64,000 nucleotides of DNA from Cyanobacteria bacterium FACHB-DQ100 (GCA_014695195.1 JACJNW010000035.1:1-64000); one strand, 5' to 3'. Shown: positions 8,610 to 19,019, numbered from the stretch's first letter. The notes: generated from the sequence alone by a model not told the origin. A program made the numbers and translations.

Positions 8610-8945
8610 ATGAAGTTGCCAAATGTTGAGAATGCTCAACTTGGAGATAAAGTTGAGCGATACTGTCTGAATCTTGCGCACTCTAGAGGCAGAAATAAAG
8701 CAATCCTCTTCAGAAGTCGGCTTGGAATCACACTCGACAACAAAGAAATTTTAGAGATTGCGTTATTGGAAGCAGCAGTGACTGGTGACGCTATGATTTA
8801 CAAAGAAGACCGATACGGGATTCACTATGACATTAAACTCTCGCTTGAAACCGAAGTTGGTTCGTCTTTGATTCTTAGCTGTTGAATCATCCGCAACGAC
8901 GAAGACTTTCCAGGGTTGACGAACGCCTATCCTGTCGATCGCTAG
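8610..8945 (+). pseudogene. DUF6883 protein gene with an in-frame TGA near its 3' end
   Basis: From ATG 8610 (a TTG at 8607 is possible) the frame reads MKLPNVENAQLGDKVERYCLN, then HSRGRNKAILFRSRLGI, the DUF6883 pattern. It stops at TGA 8883-8885. The same frame continues for 19 codons as IIRNDEDFPGLTNAYPVDR to TAG at 8943. Family members, as I recall them, end with a W-IIR-x-x-EDFPRLT motif, so the TGA stands exactly where TGG (Trp) is expected. The simplest reading is a recent nonsense mutation removing the last 20 residues. DUF6883 domains also occur at the C-terminus of polymorphic toxins, so this may be a toxin-like small protein. Its partner genes are the two DUF4926 genes that follow. 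A base-call error is possible. Confidence 0.72.
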
Positions 8946-8954
8946 GGGATTTCC

Positions 8955-9233
8955 ATGACAATCATTCAAGAATATGACGTGGTTGCACTCATTGAAGATA
9001 CTCCAGCAATTCATAAAACAACGCACCAACCGATTCTATTGAGGCGCGGACAGGTTGGAACCGTACTAATGACATTTGAGGATCAAGCCTGTCTAATTGA
9101 TTTTGCCGATTCTCAAGGAATGACTTACGCTATGGAAACAATCCCAGTGAGTCGATTACTCCTGTTGCTGCAAGAACCGGAGGTTGTTCCTGCTTGGCGA
9201 AACCTGACTTATTTGACGGAATTGAACTCCTAG
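8955..9233 (+). CDS. DUF4926 family protein
   Basis: A 92-residue protein with the DUF4926 pattern: an EYDVVALIEDTPA start, LRRGQVGTVL, an IDFADSQGMTYA middle and an IPVSRLLLL end. This suggests a small SH3-like beta-barrel. No function is established. It starts 9 bases after the extended end of the DUF6883 frame and overlaps the next DUF4926 gene by 40 bases, so the three form one compact unit. In cyanobacteria I recall these two families occurring side by side, which suggests a two-component module such as toxin and antidote; this is inference. It is the only member of the trio that appears intact. Confidence 0.7.
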   Translation: MTIIQEYDVVALIEDTPAIHKTTHQPILLRRGQVGTVLMTFEDQACLIDFADSQGMTYAMETIPVSRLLLLLQEPEVVPAWRNLTYLTELNS

Positions 9234-9520
9234 TTGATCTGCCAGAGGTTGGAATCCAGGCTGGAGAACAAGGGGCAATCGTAGAAGACTACGGAGATGC
9301 TTACGAAATAGAATTCTTTGTGCCAAACTCCAATGGAGAAACGTTAGCGCTTTGTAGGCTTACATTGGATCAATTTGTAGTGGTTTGGCGATCGGCAACG
9401 AAATCTGATGTTTCAATCTCTGGGCAAGTGGCAGCGATCGTCGAATAATTACCGGACGATCGCCGCAAGCAGGTGTTTGGATTTGCGCGATCGCTAGTGC
9501 TGAAGGAGCATTTCGTTTAA
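9194..9520 (+). pseudogene. Second DUF4926-type gene, interrupted by an in-frame TAA
   Basis: Starting at TTG 9194, inside the previous gene, the frame encodes 84 residues: LFDGIELLVDLPEVGIQAGEQGAI region, IEFFVPNSNGETLAL, and TLDQFVVVW, the DUF4926 pattern. It stops at TAA 9446-9448. The frame then continues for 23 codons (LPDDRRKQVFGFARSLVLKE and so on) to TAA at 9518. Longer family members carry a C-terminal helix of the type LSEERQQEVFDFARFL, which this tail matches, so the TAA probably replaced a sense codon (CAA or similar). Together with the DUF6883 gene this makes two late nonsense changes in one three-gene cassette. Confidence 0.62.
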
Positions 9521-9632
9521 TCAGAAACATCCGTCGTCAGATCAATTCTGGGAATTAGATAAAGGGGCAACAGAAATCCAAACGAAACCCACTAGAATGA
9601 GTTGGATTTAGAGAAGAAAGCGGAAAGACACT

Positions 9633-12600
9633 ATGCCCCGTCGCCAAGACATCCATAAGATTTTATTAATCGGTTCTGGTCCGATTGTGATCGGGCAAGC
9701 CAGCGAGTTTGATTACTCCGGGACTCAAGCCTGTAAAGCGCTACGGGATGAAGGATTCGAGGTCGTTTTGGTTAACTCGAATCCGGCGACGATCATGACT
9801 GATCCCGAAACCGCCGATCGCACCTACATTGAGCCACTCACGCCGGAACTGGTGGAGCAAATCATTATTAAAGAGCGTCCGGATGCGCTGCTGCCGACAA
9901 TGGGCGGACAGACGGCGCTCAATTTGGCGGTGGCGTTGGCGAAAAATGGCGTTCTGGATAAATACAACGTCGAATTGATTGGCGCAAAACTGCCCGCGAT
10001 CGAGATGGCAGAAGATCGCAAGCTATTCAAAGAAGCGATGGAGCGAATCGGGGTCGGAGTCTGCCCGTCAGGATTAGCAAACACGCTCGAAGACGCGAAA
10101 GCGATCGGTCAGCAAATTGGGTCTTATCCGTTGATTATTCGTCCGGCCTTTACGCTTGGTGGAACGGGCGGCGGCATTGCCTACAATCAGCAGGAGTTTG
10201 AAGAAATCGCGCAGTCCGGTTTGGATGCAAGTCCGGTATCGCAGATTTTGATTGAGAAATCGCTGCTCGGCTGGAAAGAGTATGAACTCGAAGTCATGCG
10301 GGACTTGGCGGATAACGTCGTGATTATTTGCTCGATCGAGAACCTCGATCCGATGGGCATTCATACCGGAGACTCGATCACGGTTGCTCCGGCTCAAACC
10401 CTCACGGATAAAGAATATCAACGGCTTCGGGATGCTTCGATCAAAATTATTCGTGAGATTGGAGTCGAAACGGGCGGATCGAATATTCAGTTTGCAGTGA
10501 ATCCGGTCACCGGTGAAGTGGTCGTGATTGAAATGAACCCGCGTGTGTCTCGGAGTTCGGCGCTGGCTTCTAAAGCGACTGGATTCCCGATCGCGAAGAT
10601 GGCGGCAAAACTCGCAGTCGGTTACACGCTCGATGAAATTCCCAATGACATCACGAAGAAAACACCTGCGAGTTTTGAACCGACGATCGATTATGTCGTC
10701 ACCAAAATTCCCCGGTTTGCGTTTGAGAAATTCCCTGGATCGCAGCCGTATCTCACCACGCAGATGAAATCGGTTGGTGAAGCTATGGCGATCGGGCGGA
10801 CGTTTCAAGAATCGTTTCAGAAAGCCTTGCGATCGCTCGAAACCGGACGGGCAGGCTGGGGTTGTGATAAGCAAGAAGTTCTCCCAAGCCTAGAGCAGAT
10901 TCGTGCAGGTTTGAGAACGCCGAATCCCGATCGCATTTTCACCGTGCGCCACGCGATGCTGATGGGAATGTCCGTAGATGAGATTTTTGAGCTAACCAGT
11001 ATTGATCCTTGGTTTCTCGATAAGATGCTCGATTTGCTTGAAACCGAAAAAGCGCTGAAACGATCGAGCCTTAAAGATCTAACGGTTGAGAAACTGCGTG
11101 AAATTAAGCGGAAGGGCTTTAGCGATCGTCAAATTGCTTTCGCCACCAAGACGACTGAAGATGAAGTTCGCGCTCACCGCAAAGCGATCGGCGTGATCCC
11201 GGTTTATAAAACAGTGGATACTTGTGCGGCTGAGTTTGAAGCCTTGACCCCGTACTATTATTCGACTTATGAAGAAGAGACCGAAGTTCTACCATCGAGC
11301 AGGCCGAAAGTAATGATTCTCGGTGGAGGCCCAAATCGCATCGGGCAAGGGATTGAATTTGATTACTGTTGCTGTCATGCGTCGTTTGCGCTGCGTGAAG
11401 ACGGCTACGAAACGATCATGGTAAACTCAAACCCCGAAACCGTTTCAACCGACTACGACACCAGCGATCGCCTCTATTTCGAGCCACTGACGAAAGAGGA
11501 TGTTCTCAACATTATCGAAGCGGAACAGCCCGAAGGCGTGATCATTCAATTTGGGGGACAAACGCCCTTAAAGTTAGCGGTTCCGCTCGCTGCGTTTCTC
11601 AAGCAAGGCACCGTGCCGACGAAAATTTGGGGAACTTCGCCAGATTCGATCGACACTGCCGAAGATCGCGAACGGTTTGAAAAGATTCTGCGCGAGTTAA
11701 ACATTCAACAACCTGCAAACGGAATTGCACGAGACTATGCAGACGCGAAAAAGGTCGCACGGCAAATCGGGTATCCGGTAGTCGTGCGCCCCAGTTATGT
11801 CCTCGGTGGACGGGCAATGGAGATTGTTTACTCGGACGCAGAACTCGAACGATATATGGTTTATGCCGTTCAGGTTGAACCGGATCACCCAATTTTGATC
11901 GATCGCTTCCTCGAAAACGCGATCGAAGTCGATGTCGATGCGATCGCCGACCAAACCGGAAACGTCGTGATCGGCGGCATTATGGAACACATCGAACAAG
12001 CGGGCATTCATTCCGGCGACTCTGCTTGCTCGATTCCGACCGTCACGCTGAAGCCCGAAATCGTCGATCGCATCCGCACCTGGACAATTCAACTGGCAAA
12101 AGCGCTCAAGGTGGTAGGCTTGATGAACATCCAGTTTGCCGTGCAGGGCGATCAGGTTTACATTATCGAAGCGAATCCGCGGGCTTCTCGAACCGTTCCG
12201 TTTGTGTCAAAAGCAATCGGCTATCCGCTTGCAAAGATGGCAGCCCGGATTATGTCTGGTAAAACGCTTGCCGATCTCAATTTCACGCAAGAAGTGATCC
12301 CGAAGCATATTTCCGTCAAAGAAGCCGTTCTGCCGTTTGAGAAGTTCCCTGGAACCGATACGATTTTAGGACCCGAAATGCGATCGACCGGAGAAGTGAT
12401 GGGGATCGATACTGATTTTGGCAAGTCTTATGCAAAAGCAGAACTTGCCGCGAGTCAACGTCTGCCGCGTCAGGGAACGGTTTTTGTCTCGATGAACGAT
12501 CGAGAAAAAGCGGCGGTCGTTCCTGCCGTTCAAGAGTTAATGGAACTCGGTTTCAAAGTTGTCGCAACGGCTGGAACTCGTAAAACCCTGAAAGAACAGG

Positions 12601-12869
12601 GTCTCGACGTGGAACTCGTCCTGAAGCTGCATGAAGGTAGACCGCACGTTCTCGACTCGATCAAAAATGAGCAGATTCAATTAATCATCAACACTCCCAC
12701 TGGACAAGAGGCACACGAAGACGATCGCCTGATTCGCCGTACCGCTTTGACGTACAAAATTCCTATGATTACAACGATCGCGGGGGCCAAAGCGACAGCG
12801 GCAGCAATTCGATCGTTACAATCTGAGGCACTAACGGTTCGGGCTTTGCAAGATTACATCGCTCACTAA
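9633..12869 (+). CDS. carB: Carbamoyl-phosphate synthase large subunit
   Basis: A 1078-residue protein of normal length. It uses ammonia delivered by CarA, bicarbonate and two ATP to make carbamoyl phosphate for arginine and pyrimidines. Two homologous halves are evident: the first begins [22 protein letters not shown], the second (near residue 560) [20 protein letters not shown]. Each holds an ATP-grasp domain ([12 protein letters not shown] and [12 protein letters not shown]). The last ~140 residues are the MGS-like allosteric domain. carA is not adjacent, which is usual in cyanobacteria. A hairpin terminator follows at 12876. Confidence 0.97.
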   Translation: MPRRQDIHKILLIGSGPIVIGQASEFDYSGTQACKALRDEGFEVVLVNSNPATIMTDPETADRTYIEPLTPELVEQIIIKERPDALLPTMGGQTALNLAVALAKNGVLDKYNVELIGAKLPAIEMAEDRKLFKEAMERIGVGVCPSGLANTLEDAKAIGQQIGSYPLIIRPAFTLGGTGGGIAYNQQEFEEIAQSGLDASPVSQILIEKSLLGWKEYELEVMRDLADNVVIICSIENLDPMGIHTGDSITVAPAQTLTDKEYQRLRDASIKIIREIGVETGGSNIQFAVNPVTGEVVVIEMNPRVSRSSALASKATGFPIAKMAAKLAVGYTLDEIPNDITKKTPASFEPTIDYVVTKIPRFAFEKFPGSQPYLTTQMKSVGEAMAIGRTFQESFQKALRSLETGRAGWGCDKQEVLPSLEQIRAGLRTPNPDRIFTVRHAMLMGMSVDEIFELTSIDPWFLDKMLDLLETEKALKRSSLKDLTVEKLREIKRKGFSDRQIAFATKTTEDEVRAHRKAIGVIPVYKTVDTCAAEFEALTPYYYSTYEEETEVLPSSRPKVMILGGGPNRIGQGIEFDYCCCHASFALREDGYETIMVNSNPETVSTDYDTSDRLYFEPLTKEDVLNIIEAEQPEGVIIQFGGQTPLKLAVPLAAFLKQGTVPTKIWGTSPDSIDTAEDRERFEKILRELNIQQPANGIARDYADAKKVARQIGYPVVVRPSYVLGGRAMEIVYSDAELERYMVYAVQVEPDHPILIDRFLENAIEVDVDAIADQTGNVVIGGIMEHIEQAGIHSGDSACSIPTVTLKPEIVDRIRTWTIQLAKALKVVGLMNIQFAVQGDQVYIIEANPRASRTVPFVSKAIGYPLAKMAARIMSGKTLADLNFTQEVIPKHISVKEAVLPFEKFPGTDTILGPEMRSTGEVMGIDTDFGKSYAKAELAASQRLPRQGTVFVSMNDREKAAVVPAVQELMELGFKVVATAGTRKTLKEQGLDVELVLKLHEGRPHVLDSIKNEQIQLIINTPTGQEAHEDDRLIRRTALTYKIPMITTIAGAKATAAAIRSLQSEALTVRALQDYIAH

Positions 12870-12875
12870 TCTGCC

Positions 12876-12905
12876 GAAAGCGGAGCCTAGCCCCGCTCCG
12901 CTTTC
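12876..12905 (+). terminator. carB terminator hairpin
   Basis: A perfect 11-bp stem, gaaagcggagc at 12876-12886 and gctccgctttc at 12895-12905, has an 8-base loop, 7 bases after the carB stop. A second perfect 7-bp hairpin (accctct / agagggt, 12906-12922) follows at once. There is no long T run, so termination may depend on the double structure. Confidence 0.6.
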
Positions 12906-12922
12906 ACCCTCTGTCAGAGGGT

Positions 12923-13472
12923 AGATGACATTTACAGAACGAAACCTGTATGCCTATAGAACAATTACGGAAATTCAAGCACTAAATTTAACTACGATCG
13001 TGCCAGCACTTTTAGACTAAATCTTAAAGTTTTACAAAACGTTCTCATAATTAAGCCATTTCACTATCAATGACATCTCGTTTAAATGACCAGGCTTTGA
13101 TTAAATTTATAATTCCGTTGCCTAAGAAACAAACGGAATCTGTAGTTTTGGTAATGTGTTGCATAGGCTATAGATCAAGAATTAGACTCGCACGATTAGA
13201 ATGGACTTTGTTAAATCTTCTCTCATAATCTTTACAAAGCTTAACTCACTAAGGGATAATCCTTAATACAACTGCTTAGTGCCACGGTTGAAACAATGTT
13301 AGAAGCAGCACATCCGTTTACGCTCATCAATTTACGCCCATTGACCGAGTTGTAGTCGCCTTACTTTTGCTTCTATAGGCAATTTCGCTCTAAGCTGCAC
13401 AAGCTTCACAAATGTTTCACTGCTTCAGCATTCCCAATTTCTCTTTGTTCCCTCACACTCGTTGAAGTCGCT
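12923..13472 (+). other. Long AT-rich leader upstream of the sigma factor gene
   Basis: About 550 bases without a credible gene. The region is more AT-rich than its surroundings. It contains one clear stem, attccgtt at 13112-13119 with aacggaat at 13132-13139, not followed by a T run. Short frames here (for example a 19-codon one near 13296) resemble nothing I know. The length suggests a long 5' untranslated region or distant promoters for the group 2 sigma gene. Confidence 0.4.
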
Positions 13473-14429
13473 ATGAAAACTGCTCAGACCCCCACTGATT
13501 CCGTTCGGGCTTACCTGCGTGAAATTGGTCGTGTGCCGCTTCTGACGCACGAGCAAGAAGTGCTGTATGGCAAACAGGTACAGCGACTCGCGATCGCCAA
13601 CGCTGTCCGGGCAAAGCTGGTTGAGAAACTGGGTGCAGCGCCAGATGATCCAACCTGGGCGCAGGCGGCAGGACTCTCAGAAACAGAACTTCGGCAGGTG
13701 TTAGCGGAAGGTGAGCTTGCCAAGCGGCGAATGGTCGAGGCGAATTTACGTCTAGTCGTTTCGGTGGCAAAGAAGTACACCAAGCGCAATGTTGAATTAA
13801 TGGACTTAATTCAAGAAGGCACGATCGGAATGCAGCGCGGAGTCGAGAAGTTTGATCCCACGAAGGGATACCGTTTTTCGACCTACGCTTACTGGTGGAT
13901 TCGTCAGGCGATCACAAGAGCGATCGCAGAGAAAGGTCGCACGATTCGCCTACCGATTCACATCACCGAGAAGTTGAATAAGATTAAGAAAGCGCAGCGA
14001 AGTTTGTCCCAGCAGTTAGGACGCGCCGCTACACTGTCAGAATTAGCGAACGAATTAGACATTCCCATCTCGCAGGTGCGGGATTATCTCGAGCGGGCGA
14101 GAGTTCCCTTATCGTTAGATTTGCGGGTCGGAGATAACCAGGATACTGAGCTAGGCGAACTGCTTGAAGACACGGGAATGTCGCCCGAAGAATTCACCAC
14201 CCAGACTTCACTCAAGCTCGATCTTGATGCGCTGATGGCAGATTTAACCCAGCAGCAGAGGGAAGTTTTAATTCTGCGGTTTGGGCTAGATGACGGCAAA
14301 GCGCTGACGCTGGCGAAGATTGGCGATCGGCTCAATATCAGCCGTGAACGAGTGCGCCAGATCGAACGTGAAGCGCTGACGAAATTGCGGAAGCGCAAAG
14401 GTGATATGGGTGAATATCTCGCAAGCTGA
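13473..14429 (+). CDS. Group 2 RNA polymerase sigma factor (RpoD/SigA family)
   Basis: A 318-residue sigma-70 protein without the long region 1.1 and spacer of the principal factor. Region 1.2 ([17 protein letters not shown]) is at residues 9-26. Region 2 runs about 85-155, with [12 protein letters not shown], the core-binding LMDLIQEG, and the -10 recognition helix [15 protein letters not shown]. Region 3 covers about 165-235, and region 4 about 250-313 with the helix-turn-helix [17 protein letters not shown]. Cyanobacterial group 2 factors (SigB, SigC, SigD, SigE) are nonessential and handle light, carbon, nitrogen and stress responses. The short N-terminus resembles SigB/SigD, but I cannot separate them by eye. 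Confidence 0.92.
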   Translation: MKTAQTPTDSVRAYLREIGRVPLLTHEQEVLYGKQVQRLAIANAVRAKLVEKLGAAPDDPTWAQAAGLSETELRQVLAEGELAKRRMVEANLRLVVSVAKKYTKRNVELMDLIQEGTIGMQRGVEKFDPTKGYRFSTYAYWWIRQAITRAIAEKGRTIRLPIHITEKLNKIKKAQRSLSQQLGRAATLSELANELDIPISQVRDYLERARVPLSLDLRVGDNQDTELGELLEDTGMSPEEFTTQTSLKLDLDALMADLTQQQREVLILRFGLDDGKALTLAKIGDRLNISRERVRQIEREALTKLRKRKGDMGEYLAS

Positions 14430-14495
14430 TTGATTTCCATCAATTTCTGCGTAGCTGAGACGATCGGAGTCACCTATTTAACTCTCAAGATAGTC

Positions 14496-15338
14496 ATGCA
14501 AATTCTCAAGGCTTGTTACAGTCGAAGAATTGTTCTGGCTCTGGAGAAAGGGTGGGTGAATACTCGATTGGTCAGTCGCAGCATAAATCTCAGTGAGTGT
14601 CAGCTTCACTATGAGCAAGGTGGGCAGGAATTACGATCGCTGCCTATCCTGTTTCTGCACGGTTGGGGAATCTCGGCTGAGCCTTATCAGGAAGTTTTAG
14701 AACGGCTGTCAGAGCAGCATCCGGTGTTTGCACCAGATTTACCGAGCTTTGCGAGATCGTCCTACGACAAGATGATCCCGGACTACAAGACTTATGCAGC
14801 GTTTCTGGTGGAGTTTTTAGATGCGTTGAATTTGGAGCAAGTGCATATCATGGGGCATTCGTTTGGCGGAGGAGTGGCACTGACGATCGCAGCCCTGTTC
14901 CCGGAGCGAGTGAAGAGTCTTGCCCTGCTTGGTAGTACCGGAATTCCAACCGTTTCGGTTGCCGAAATTATTCCGAGACGCGCAGCAGAAATGACGGCAC
15001 AGTTGTTTCTACCTAAACTGGAATTAAAGTTAACCACAATTCCGAAGGTCTTTACGCATAATTTGCTATTCAACACAGCGAACGTCCTGCAAGCGTTGCT
15101 GCTTTCGTTGTACGGGGATTTGAGGCATTTATTACCCACGATTCAAGCCCCCGCATTATTGCTTTGGTCAGAAGAGGATTTAACAGAGCCGTTAGCGATC
15201 GCGCGTGAAATGGCAGCCACTTTACCGGATGCCAAACTGGTGACTGTGCCAGAAGGCTTTCACGAATGGGGGCTTTGGTATCCAGAGAAATTTACTTCAA
15301 TGGTGCTTGAATTTACCAGGCAAATTGAAATGGCATAA
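14496..15338 (+). CDS. Alpha/beta-fold hydrolase
   Basis: About 280 residues from ATG 14496; an in-frame start at 14430 directly after the sigma gene stop is less likely. An HGWGISAEPY oxyanion-hole motif lies near residue 50, the nucleophile elbow GHSFGGG near residue 120, an acidic residue in SEEDLTEP and the catalytic His in EGFHEWGLW near the end, so the Ser-Asp-His triad is complete. It is of the esterase/lipase/haloperoxidase type; the substrate is unknown. Its stop codon directly abuts the stop codon of pxcA on the other strand, with no base between. Confidence 0.85.
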   Translation: MQILKACYSRRIVLALEKGWVNTRLVSRSINLSECQLHYEQGGQELRSLPILFLHGWGISAEPYQEVLERLSEQHPVFAPDLPSFARSSYDKMIPDYKTYAAFLVEFLDALNLEQVHIMGHSFGGGVALTIAALFPERVKSLALLGSTGIPTVSVAEIIPRRAAEMTAQLFLPKLELKLTTIPKVFTHNLLFNTANVLQALLLSLYGDLRHLLPTIQAPALLLWSEEDLTEPLAIAREMAATLPDAKLVTVPEGFHEWGLWYPEKFTSMVLEFTRQIEMA

Positions 15339-16787
15339 CTACTCGTTCATTTCGCGATACGTTGCCACAGCAGACGGTGAAACTCGATTGAGGTAACGGA
15401 AAATCCAATACTTAAAAATGGTGTCTAGAATCACCGGGAAGGTTGCAATAAACAAGAAGATAAAATCGCGACTCGTCGGTAAACCGAAGTGTCTTGAAAT
15501 CCCTTCGAGAATGATTTCCCAACCGTGGGGCGAGTGGAATCCCACGAAGACATCTGTAAACAAAATGATGATAAATGCCTTAGCACTATCGCTAAGACCA
15601 TAAACCGTTTCATCCATAAAAGACTTGAGAATTTCGATTTCGCGTTTGCCGTTCAGCAGCACGAACGTAAACGCGATCGTAGCCAAAATATCAGCAATCC
15701 AGTTGCGAATCACGTTTGCGCTTTGACTTGAAAATTGTTCTGCAATTTCGGTGGCTTTCTCGCGGACTTGGACTTCGACTTGTTGCGATCGCACTTTCGC
15801 TCTCGCTTCGACTTCCTCAGAACTGAGAATATTCCGTTCTAAGGTTTCTTTGATAATATTTTCAAACTTCAAGCGCTCCTCAAATCCCTGCATCTCTCTC
15901 AGCGCTTCTTCTGCCATTTCGCCATTGATAAAGATTCGGTCTGGATTTTCGATCGTGAACTGTTGCGAAATCCAAGCACCAACAGGTAATCGATCGCTCA
16001 GCACAAAATTACGAGTTACTTGCTGCACCAATAACGGTACAAGAATTAAGACCAAAACAAATCGGACTGCTAATAGCGTTTTGACCTTAGAAATGCGATA
16101 GTTTTGAACGACTTCGTCTTCAGATTTAGGATCAAGATCACGTCTTAATCGTCTCAGTGTTGCCAGGATCGATCGGGGAAGCAGCCCTGTTTTATCAGAA
16201 ATGCTTTCAAAATCTTCGGAAGTTTGCACATCGTTTGTTGGGACTTTTTGAGCTTCAGGTACGGTTAGATCCTGATCGGAATTCTTTTTAGCAAGACCGC
16301 CATTGCGCTCGACCGAAAGCATTGCCGTTGAAACGGCTTCAAGTGTTAATTGTTCATCTGCATATCGAGCTAGAATTTCGTCGATAAATCGAAGTTTTTC
16401 TAGCGTAATTGAAGACTTATCGCGCAGGGTGGGCACAAACCGGGATGAGCCAACTTCCGTCGTTTCGATCGTGCGAACTTCCTGCGTTGTTTTATTCGGA
16501 TTCGTAATTGCCAATGCAGCACGACTCCGACGAAATTCGGTTAATCGCATCCGCATCATGCGGAGATATTTCTGTAAATCGGCTGAGAAATACTCAAACG
16601 CACTACCGCGCAGTTGAGTCGAATGAGGCGCGATCTTCTTACCGCCAAAATGCTCATTTTCGATCGCTTTGATTTTGAGAGCAGCATCATATGCCTGATC
16701 GAGAGCGCGATCGGGCGTTTCGAGGTACCATCGCTCAGCCCGACGCACATAGGCTCTGAACTGCGAAAGTAGCGAATTATTGTTCAT
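15339..16787 (-). CDS. pxcA: Proton extrusion protein PxcA (CotA/CemA family)
   Basis: A 482-residue protein. The first ~230 residues are a hydrophilic cytoplasmic region starting with an aromatic/charged motif (RRAERWYLETPDRALDQAYDAA). Four membrane helices lie in the C-terminal half: RFVLVLILVPLLV near 240, WIADILATIAFTFVLL near 370, AFIIILFTDVFVGFHS near 405, and FIFLFIATFPVILDTIFKYWIFRYLNR near 455. The HSPHGWE loop and the final FRYLNR are characteristic of the CemA/PxcA family. PxcA drives light-induced Na+-dependent proton extrusion and supports CO2 uptake and thylakoid pH control. It is transcribed away from the helicase-like gene across a 160-base spacer. Confidence 0.92.
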   Translation of the reverse strand: MNNNSLLSQFRAYVRRAERWYLETPDRALDQAYDAALKIKAIENEHFGGKKIAPHSTQLRGSAFEYFSADLQKYLRMMRMRLTEFRRSRAALAITNPNKTTQEVRTIETTEVGSSRFVPTLRDKSSITLEKLRFIDEILARYADEQLTLEAVSTAMLSVERNGGLAKKNSDQDLTVPEAQKVPTNDVQTSEDFESISDKTGLLPRSILATLRRLRRDLDPKSEDEVVQNYRISKVKTLLAVRFVLVLILVPLLVQQVTRNFVLSDRLPVGAWISQQFTIENPDRIFINGEMAEEALREMQGFEERLKFENIIKETLERNILSSEEVEARAKVRSQQVEVQVREKATEIAEQFSSQSANVIRNWIADILATIAFTFVLLNGKREIEILKSFMDETVYGLSDSAKAFIIILFTDVFVGFHSPHGWEIILEGISRHFGLPTSRDFIFLFIATFPVILDTIFKYWIFRYLNRVSPSAVATYREMNE

Positions 16788-16964
16788 GGCTTGTGTAGCA
16801 GAAATCGTCGATCGAAGAATGTGGCATGACAGTGTAACGAATCGGTCAGGTTGTTGGCGATCGCTCTATTCTAAAACTGCTTTTGGCTAAAGGTTTAGGA
16901 TGGAAAGAGCATCTTAAGCAAGTGCTAAGTATCCTAACAAATCCGGTTGAGAGGGTTCGGGCAA

Positions 16965-19019
16965 ATGCAAACATTTCCGTCAGTCTGGATTACAGGCGCA
17001 ACTCGCACTGGTAAAACTGCCCGATTGGTAGCGCAGGCGTGCGAGTGGATGCGGGTGCGAAAATCTGGAATTTTGGTGTTGGCGGCGATCGGGGATAATC
17101 GATTGGAGTTGAGCGATCGGCTGACTGATGCGACTCAGGGCAAGTTTCCGTTTCGAGCGACAACTCCGCTCGGATTCTTTGAAGATGAAGTGACGCTGTT
17201 TTGGTCGCTGTTAGTGCAGCAGTTGGATCTGAAGGCTCAGTTTCCGGTGCGGTTGCGTCCTGAGAATGAGCAGGAGTTAGCGACAAAATTATGGCGGGTT
17301 GAGTTGGATCAAGCGATCTCACGATCGGGAATTGCAGAAGCGCGTTTAGTGCGGCGGGTACTGGATTTGATGCAGCTTGGTGCGTTAGGTGGGGTTGCGA
17401 TCGAGGACATTCCCGCGATGCTCGATCAAGGTTTACCGGAATTTGAGGAAGGATTTTCCGAATTGCCGCTCTCATCAGAAACGATCGGCGAAATGATGCA
17501 GCGCTGGCGATCGTGGTGTTTGCGACGGGGATTGCTCACTTATAGTTTGATTACCGATTTATACGGGCGTTATTTGCTGCATAACCCGACGTATCAAGAG
17601 CATTTACTTGAACGGTATCAAGCAGTAATTGCAGATGATGTCGATGAGTATCCCGCGATCGTGCGATCGTTGTTTGAGTTTTTGATCGATCGACGCATCC
17701 CTTGTGCGTTTAGTTTTAATCCAGATGGAGCGGTACGCTTGGGGCTGGGAGCCGATCCGGTGTATTTAGCCGAACTGAGCGATCGATGTTCGGTGGTGGA
17801 ATTGAGCGATCGGGTTTCACCCTGTCTGATGGACGAACTCGGCGAAGCCATTTTAGATCTTGTGACTGATCCCGTTTTCTTTGCCAGTTTGCCGGATACG
17901 ATTCAAACGATTCAAACCACAACGCAGGCGCAACTCATTCGCCAAACCGCAGAAATCATTATCAAAGCCGTGCAATCGGGAACGGCTGAGCCGCGTGACA
18001 TTGCACTGATTGGGCCTGGGATCGATCCAATTTCTCGGTATGCACTGCGGGAAATCCTGATGCGCCAAAATATTCCAGTTGAGTTTCTCAACGATCAGCG
18101 ACCGTTAGCGAGTAGCCCGATCGTGCGCGCTCTGTTAACGTTATTGACACTGATTTATCCGGGACTCGGACGAGCGACCAATCGGGACACGATCGCAGAA
18201 ATGCTGGTAATTCTCAGTCAGAAATCCGAATCGCCTACGACTTATGCGATCGATCCAGTTCGGGCGGGGTTGCTTGCCGATCATTGTTTTGAGCCGCATC
18301 CGGAGCAGCCGCGCTTACTCCCTGCGAATACGTTTCCACGCTGGGATCGTTTGGGGTATCAAGCTTCAGAAGCCTATGAAGGCTTAGTGCGCTGGATCGA
18401 ATTGCAGCGATCGCAGTTAGAAACCCGAATGATTGCCAGTCCGGTTGTGATGCTCGATCGAGCGATTCAGCGATTCTTTCTCGGTGGCAGTCATTTACCG
18501 TTTGATCAACTTGCAGGACTGCGGGAACTGATGGAAACGGCGCAGCATTATTGGGAAGTAGACGATCGCCTCCGACGCAGCGATCTAAGCGATGCACCGC
18601 AATCGCTCACCGTGCGAAACTTTATCCAACTCCTAAGAAGTGGTACGGTGACGGCGAATCCTTATCCGGTGCGGTTAGTGCAACCCAATTCCGTGACGTT
18701 AGCTACGGTATTTCAGTATCGTTCCATGCGACGATCGCATCGCTGGCAATTTTGGTTAGATGCGGGATCATCGCGCTGGTTGAGCGGGGTGGATTCGCTG
18801 TTTGCGGCTCCGTTATTTTTGCAGGATTGGTCGGGGCAGGTGTGGGATGTGGAAGACACGCAACGGATGAACGAGCAGCGATTACGCCGCATTTTGCTCG
18901 ATTTGTTAGGACGGACAGAAGCGCGATTGTTCTTGTGCTACAGCGATCTTTCGACAAGCGGACAGGAACAGACAGGAATTCTGACCTCGCTTGTGAATGC
19001 CGCAATTCCGTTGAGTTAG
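16965..19019 (+). CDS. UvrD/AddB-like P-loop protein (degenerate helicase)
   Basis: A 684-residue protein from ATG 16965; an upstream TTG at 16947 is less likely. Walker A is GATRTGKT at residues 11-18. A motif II-like segment, IADDVDEYPAI near residue 225, resembles the DEFQD box of SF1 helicases. A motif IV-like segment follows near residue 350: DIALIGPGIDP, then ILMRQNIPVEFLNDQRPLASSPIVRAL. Beyond that the usual motifs V and VI of UvrD/RecB are not visible. It therefore looks like an AddB-type or inactivated SF1 helicase conserved in cyanobacteria and often loosely labelled recombinase. A DNA repair role is inference. Its 3' end overlaps the stop of the convergent membrane-protein gene by 4 bases. 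Confidence 0.65.
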   Translation: MQTFPSVWITGATRTGKTARLVAQACEWMRVRKSGILVLAAIGDNRLELSDRLTDATQGKFPFRATTPLGFFEDEVTLFWSLLVQQLDLKAQFPVRLRPENEQELATKLWRVELDQAISRSGIAEARLVRRVLDLMQLGALGGVAIEDIPAMLDQGLPEFEEGFSELPLSSETIGEMMQRWRSWCLRRGLLTYSLITDLYGRYLLHNPTYQEHLLERYQAVIADDVDEYPAIVRSLFEFLIDRRIPCAFSFNPDGAVRLGLGADPVYLAELSDRCSVVELSDRVSPCLMDELGEAILDLVTDPVFFASLPDTIQTIQTTTQAQLIRQTAEIIIKAVQSGTAEPRDIALIGPGIDPISRYALREILMRQNIPVEFLNDQRPLASSPIVRALLTLLTLIYPGLGRATNRDTIAEMLVILSQKSESPTTYAIDPVRAGLLADHCFEPHPEQPRLLPANTFPRWDRLGYQASEAYEGLVRWIELQRSQLETRMIASPVVMLDRAIQRFFLGGSHLPFDQLAGLRELMETAQHYWEVDDRLRRSDLSDAPQSLTVRNFIQLLRSGTVTANPYPVRLVQPNSVTLATVFQYRSMRRSHRWQFWLDAGSSRWLSGVDSLFAAPLFLQDWSGQVWDVEDTQRMNEQRLRRILLDLLGRTEARLFLCYSDLSTSGQEQTGILTSLVNAAIPLS

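Noticed and set aside
10074-10874. Long minus-strand open frame inside carB
   Set aside because: It is the mirror of the well-conserved carB coding strand and has no protein family of its own.
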